Origin: Actinomycetota bacterium
Lineage (GTDB): Bacteria; Actinomycetota; Actinomycetes; Mycobacteriales; Micromonosporaceae
Direction of reading: 5' to 3'
Length of the DNA: 50,746 nucleotides
Assembly (NCBI GenBank): GCA_005885555.1
Contig: VAWN01000016.1
Location: 11,667 to 62,412 of the forward strand
The notes under the pieces were generated by a model that saw only the letters and a program-made list of their open reading frames with translations, searched no databases and was not told the DNA's origin. This document shows positions 49,976 through 50,746 of the stretch, piece by piece. Every line of letters starts with the position of its first letter. Position 1 is the stretch's first letter. The position numbers and the translations under genes are program-made.

Positions 49976-50746
49976 CTAGCGGTGCGAGACCCTGAACCGG
50001 CGGGAGGTCGGCCGGCGGCGGGCCCGGGCCAGACCGGGCGCACCGGTGGCGTTCGCGCGGTCCCGATCGGGTACGGGCGTGGCTTGCAGCCGACGGCGCA
50101 GATCGGCTGCCCCGTCGTGGTCCAGGTCGTCGAGGATGGTCAGCGCGCGCCGCCAGGCCCGCTGCGCGCGCGTCGGATTGCCGGTCCGGTCATGGCAGTC
50201 GCCGAGGCTGACGTAGGTGCTCGCCTCGGCGAACCGGTCGCCGGTCTTGCGGCACAGGAGGATGCCGCGGCGGTAGCAGGCCCACGCCCGTTCCCGCTCG
50301 CTGGTGTCGGAGTACACAGCGCCCAGGCTGTCCGAGATGGCGGCCAGGGCCTTGCGGTCGCCGAGTCGCTCGAGGATCGCCAGCGCCCGCCGGCAGTGGT
50401 CCAGTGCCGCCTTGTGGTCGCCAAGCCGGCCGTGTAGCCAGCCGAGGTTGTTCAGCGCGGTCGCCTGGCCGAGACGCTGGCCGATTGCCCGGTAGAGTTC
50501 GTAGGCGCGCTCGGTGTGGCGCACCCCTTCGTGCAGGGCTCCCCGGCGCTCGGCGATGATGCCGAGATTCAACCGCAGGGCGGCCATCGCGACGAGGTTG
50601 CCGGCCTCGTCGAAGAGGTCGAGCGCAGCACGGCTGTGGCGTTCCGCGTCGGCGAGCTGGCCCAGCTCGATGAAGACGCAGCTGAGGCTGCGATGCGAGT
50701 AGGCTTGCCCGATCCGGTCGTCGATGCGTTGGGCGGCGCGCAGCGC
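49976..50746 (-). CDS. TPR-domain protein, C-terminal part of a probable AfsR/LAL-type regulator (5' end outside window)
   Basis: The frame stays open to the right edge, so only the last 256 residues are seen. They consist of repeated TPR helices of about 40 residues: LNNLGWLHGRLGDHKAALDH, the ISDSLGAVYSDTSERERAW stretch and VSLGDCHDRTGNPTRAQRAW. The C-terminus is Arg-rich (RARRRPTSRRFRVSHR) with no helix-turn-helix. In actinobacteria this TPR type most often ends SARP-NB-ARC-TPR regulators of the AfsR kind, with DNA binding at the N-terminus. Tetratricopeptide proteins of other function cannot be excluded. It lies apart from the copper genes and need not be related to them. Confidence 0.75.
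   Translation of the reverse strand, partial: ALRAAQRIDDRIGQAYSHRSLSCVFIELGQLADAERHSRAALDLFDEAGNLVAMAALRLNLGIIAERRGALHEGVRHTERAYELYRAIGQRLGQATALNNLGWLHGRLGDHKAALDHCRRALAILERLGDRKALAAISDSLGAVYSDTSERERAWACYRRGILLCRKTGDRFAEASTYVSLGDCHDRTGNPTRAQRAWRRALTILDDLDHDGAADLRRRLQATPVPDRDRANATGAPGLARARRRPTSRRFRVSHR

Overview
The window is about 74% G+C DNA with long overlapping open frames, GTG starts and rare TTA codons. This points to a filamentous actinomycete. A Micromonosporaceae host is plausible, because the cluster resembles those for rakicidin and BE-43547, which come from Micromonospora; the genus cannot be fixed from sequence alone. The hexamer GGTACC is strikingly over-used in every kind of gene.

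Region 1 (1-30732, + strand) is one tightly packed operon in which almost every gene overlaps the next by 1-4 bases. It encodes a hybrid PKS/NRPS line: end of a reducing PKS module (ER-KR-ACP); KS-AT-KR-ACP, split by an apparent frameshift near 5105; C-A(Ser)-PCP; KS-AT-KR-DH-PCP; C-A(Gly)-N-methyltransferase-PCP; and C-A-PCP-C with no thioesterase. It ends with a PvdE/SyrD-type ABC exporter, a type II thioesterase, an MMPL exporter and a methylmalonyl-CoA epimerase. Read in order, this predicts a 2-methyl-3-hydroxy fatty acyl chain on a Ser-plus-C2 unit (4-amino-2,4-pentadienoate, APD), then sarcosine, then one further residue X. The 3-OH probably closes a lactone under the terminal C domain. 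That is the logic of the rakicidin/BE-43547/vinylamycin depsipeptides, but the X specificity code fits no residue I recognise.

Region 2 (30780-39901, - strand) converges on region 1 at a shared hairpin. Read 5' to 3' it encodes an alpha-oxoamine synthase, an AT-ACP-KR-DH protein of the PUFA/enediyne type, a tandem KS-KS' protein and an anchored YceI-like protein. This looks like a second, compact iterative PKS whose chain would be off-loaded onto an amino acid to give an alpha-amino ketone lipid. I do not recognise it as a described system.

Region 3 (39902-44711) holds a palindromic operator candidate, an SDR gene broken by a perfect 19-bp tandem duplication, and a LAL-type LuxR regulator with an N-terminal Cys4 motif and a TTA codon. 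A 0.6-kb stretch without a convincing gene follows.

Region 4 (44712-50746) is a copper block: csoR and a copA whose ATPase is fused to a cupredoxin-like and a YHS domain, facing a two-gene ABC transporter. Near-identical 16-bp operator candidates sit on both sides. The window ends inside a TPR-type regulator.
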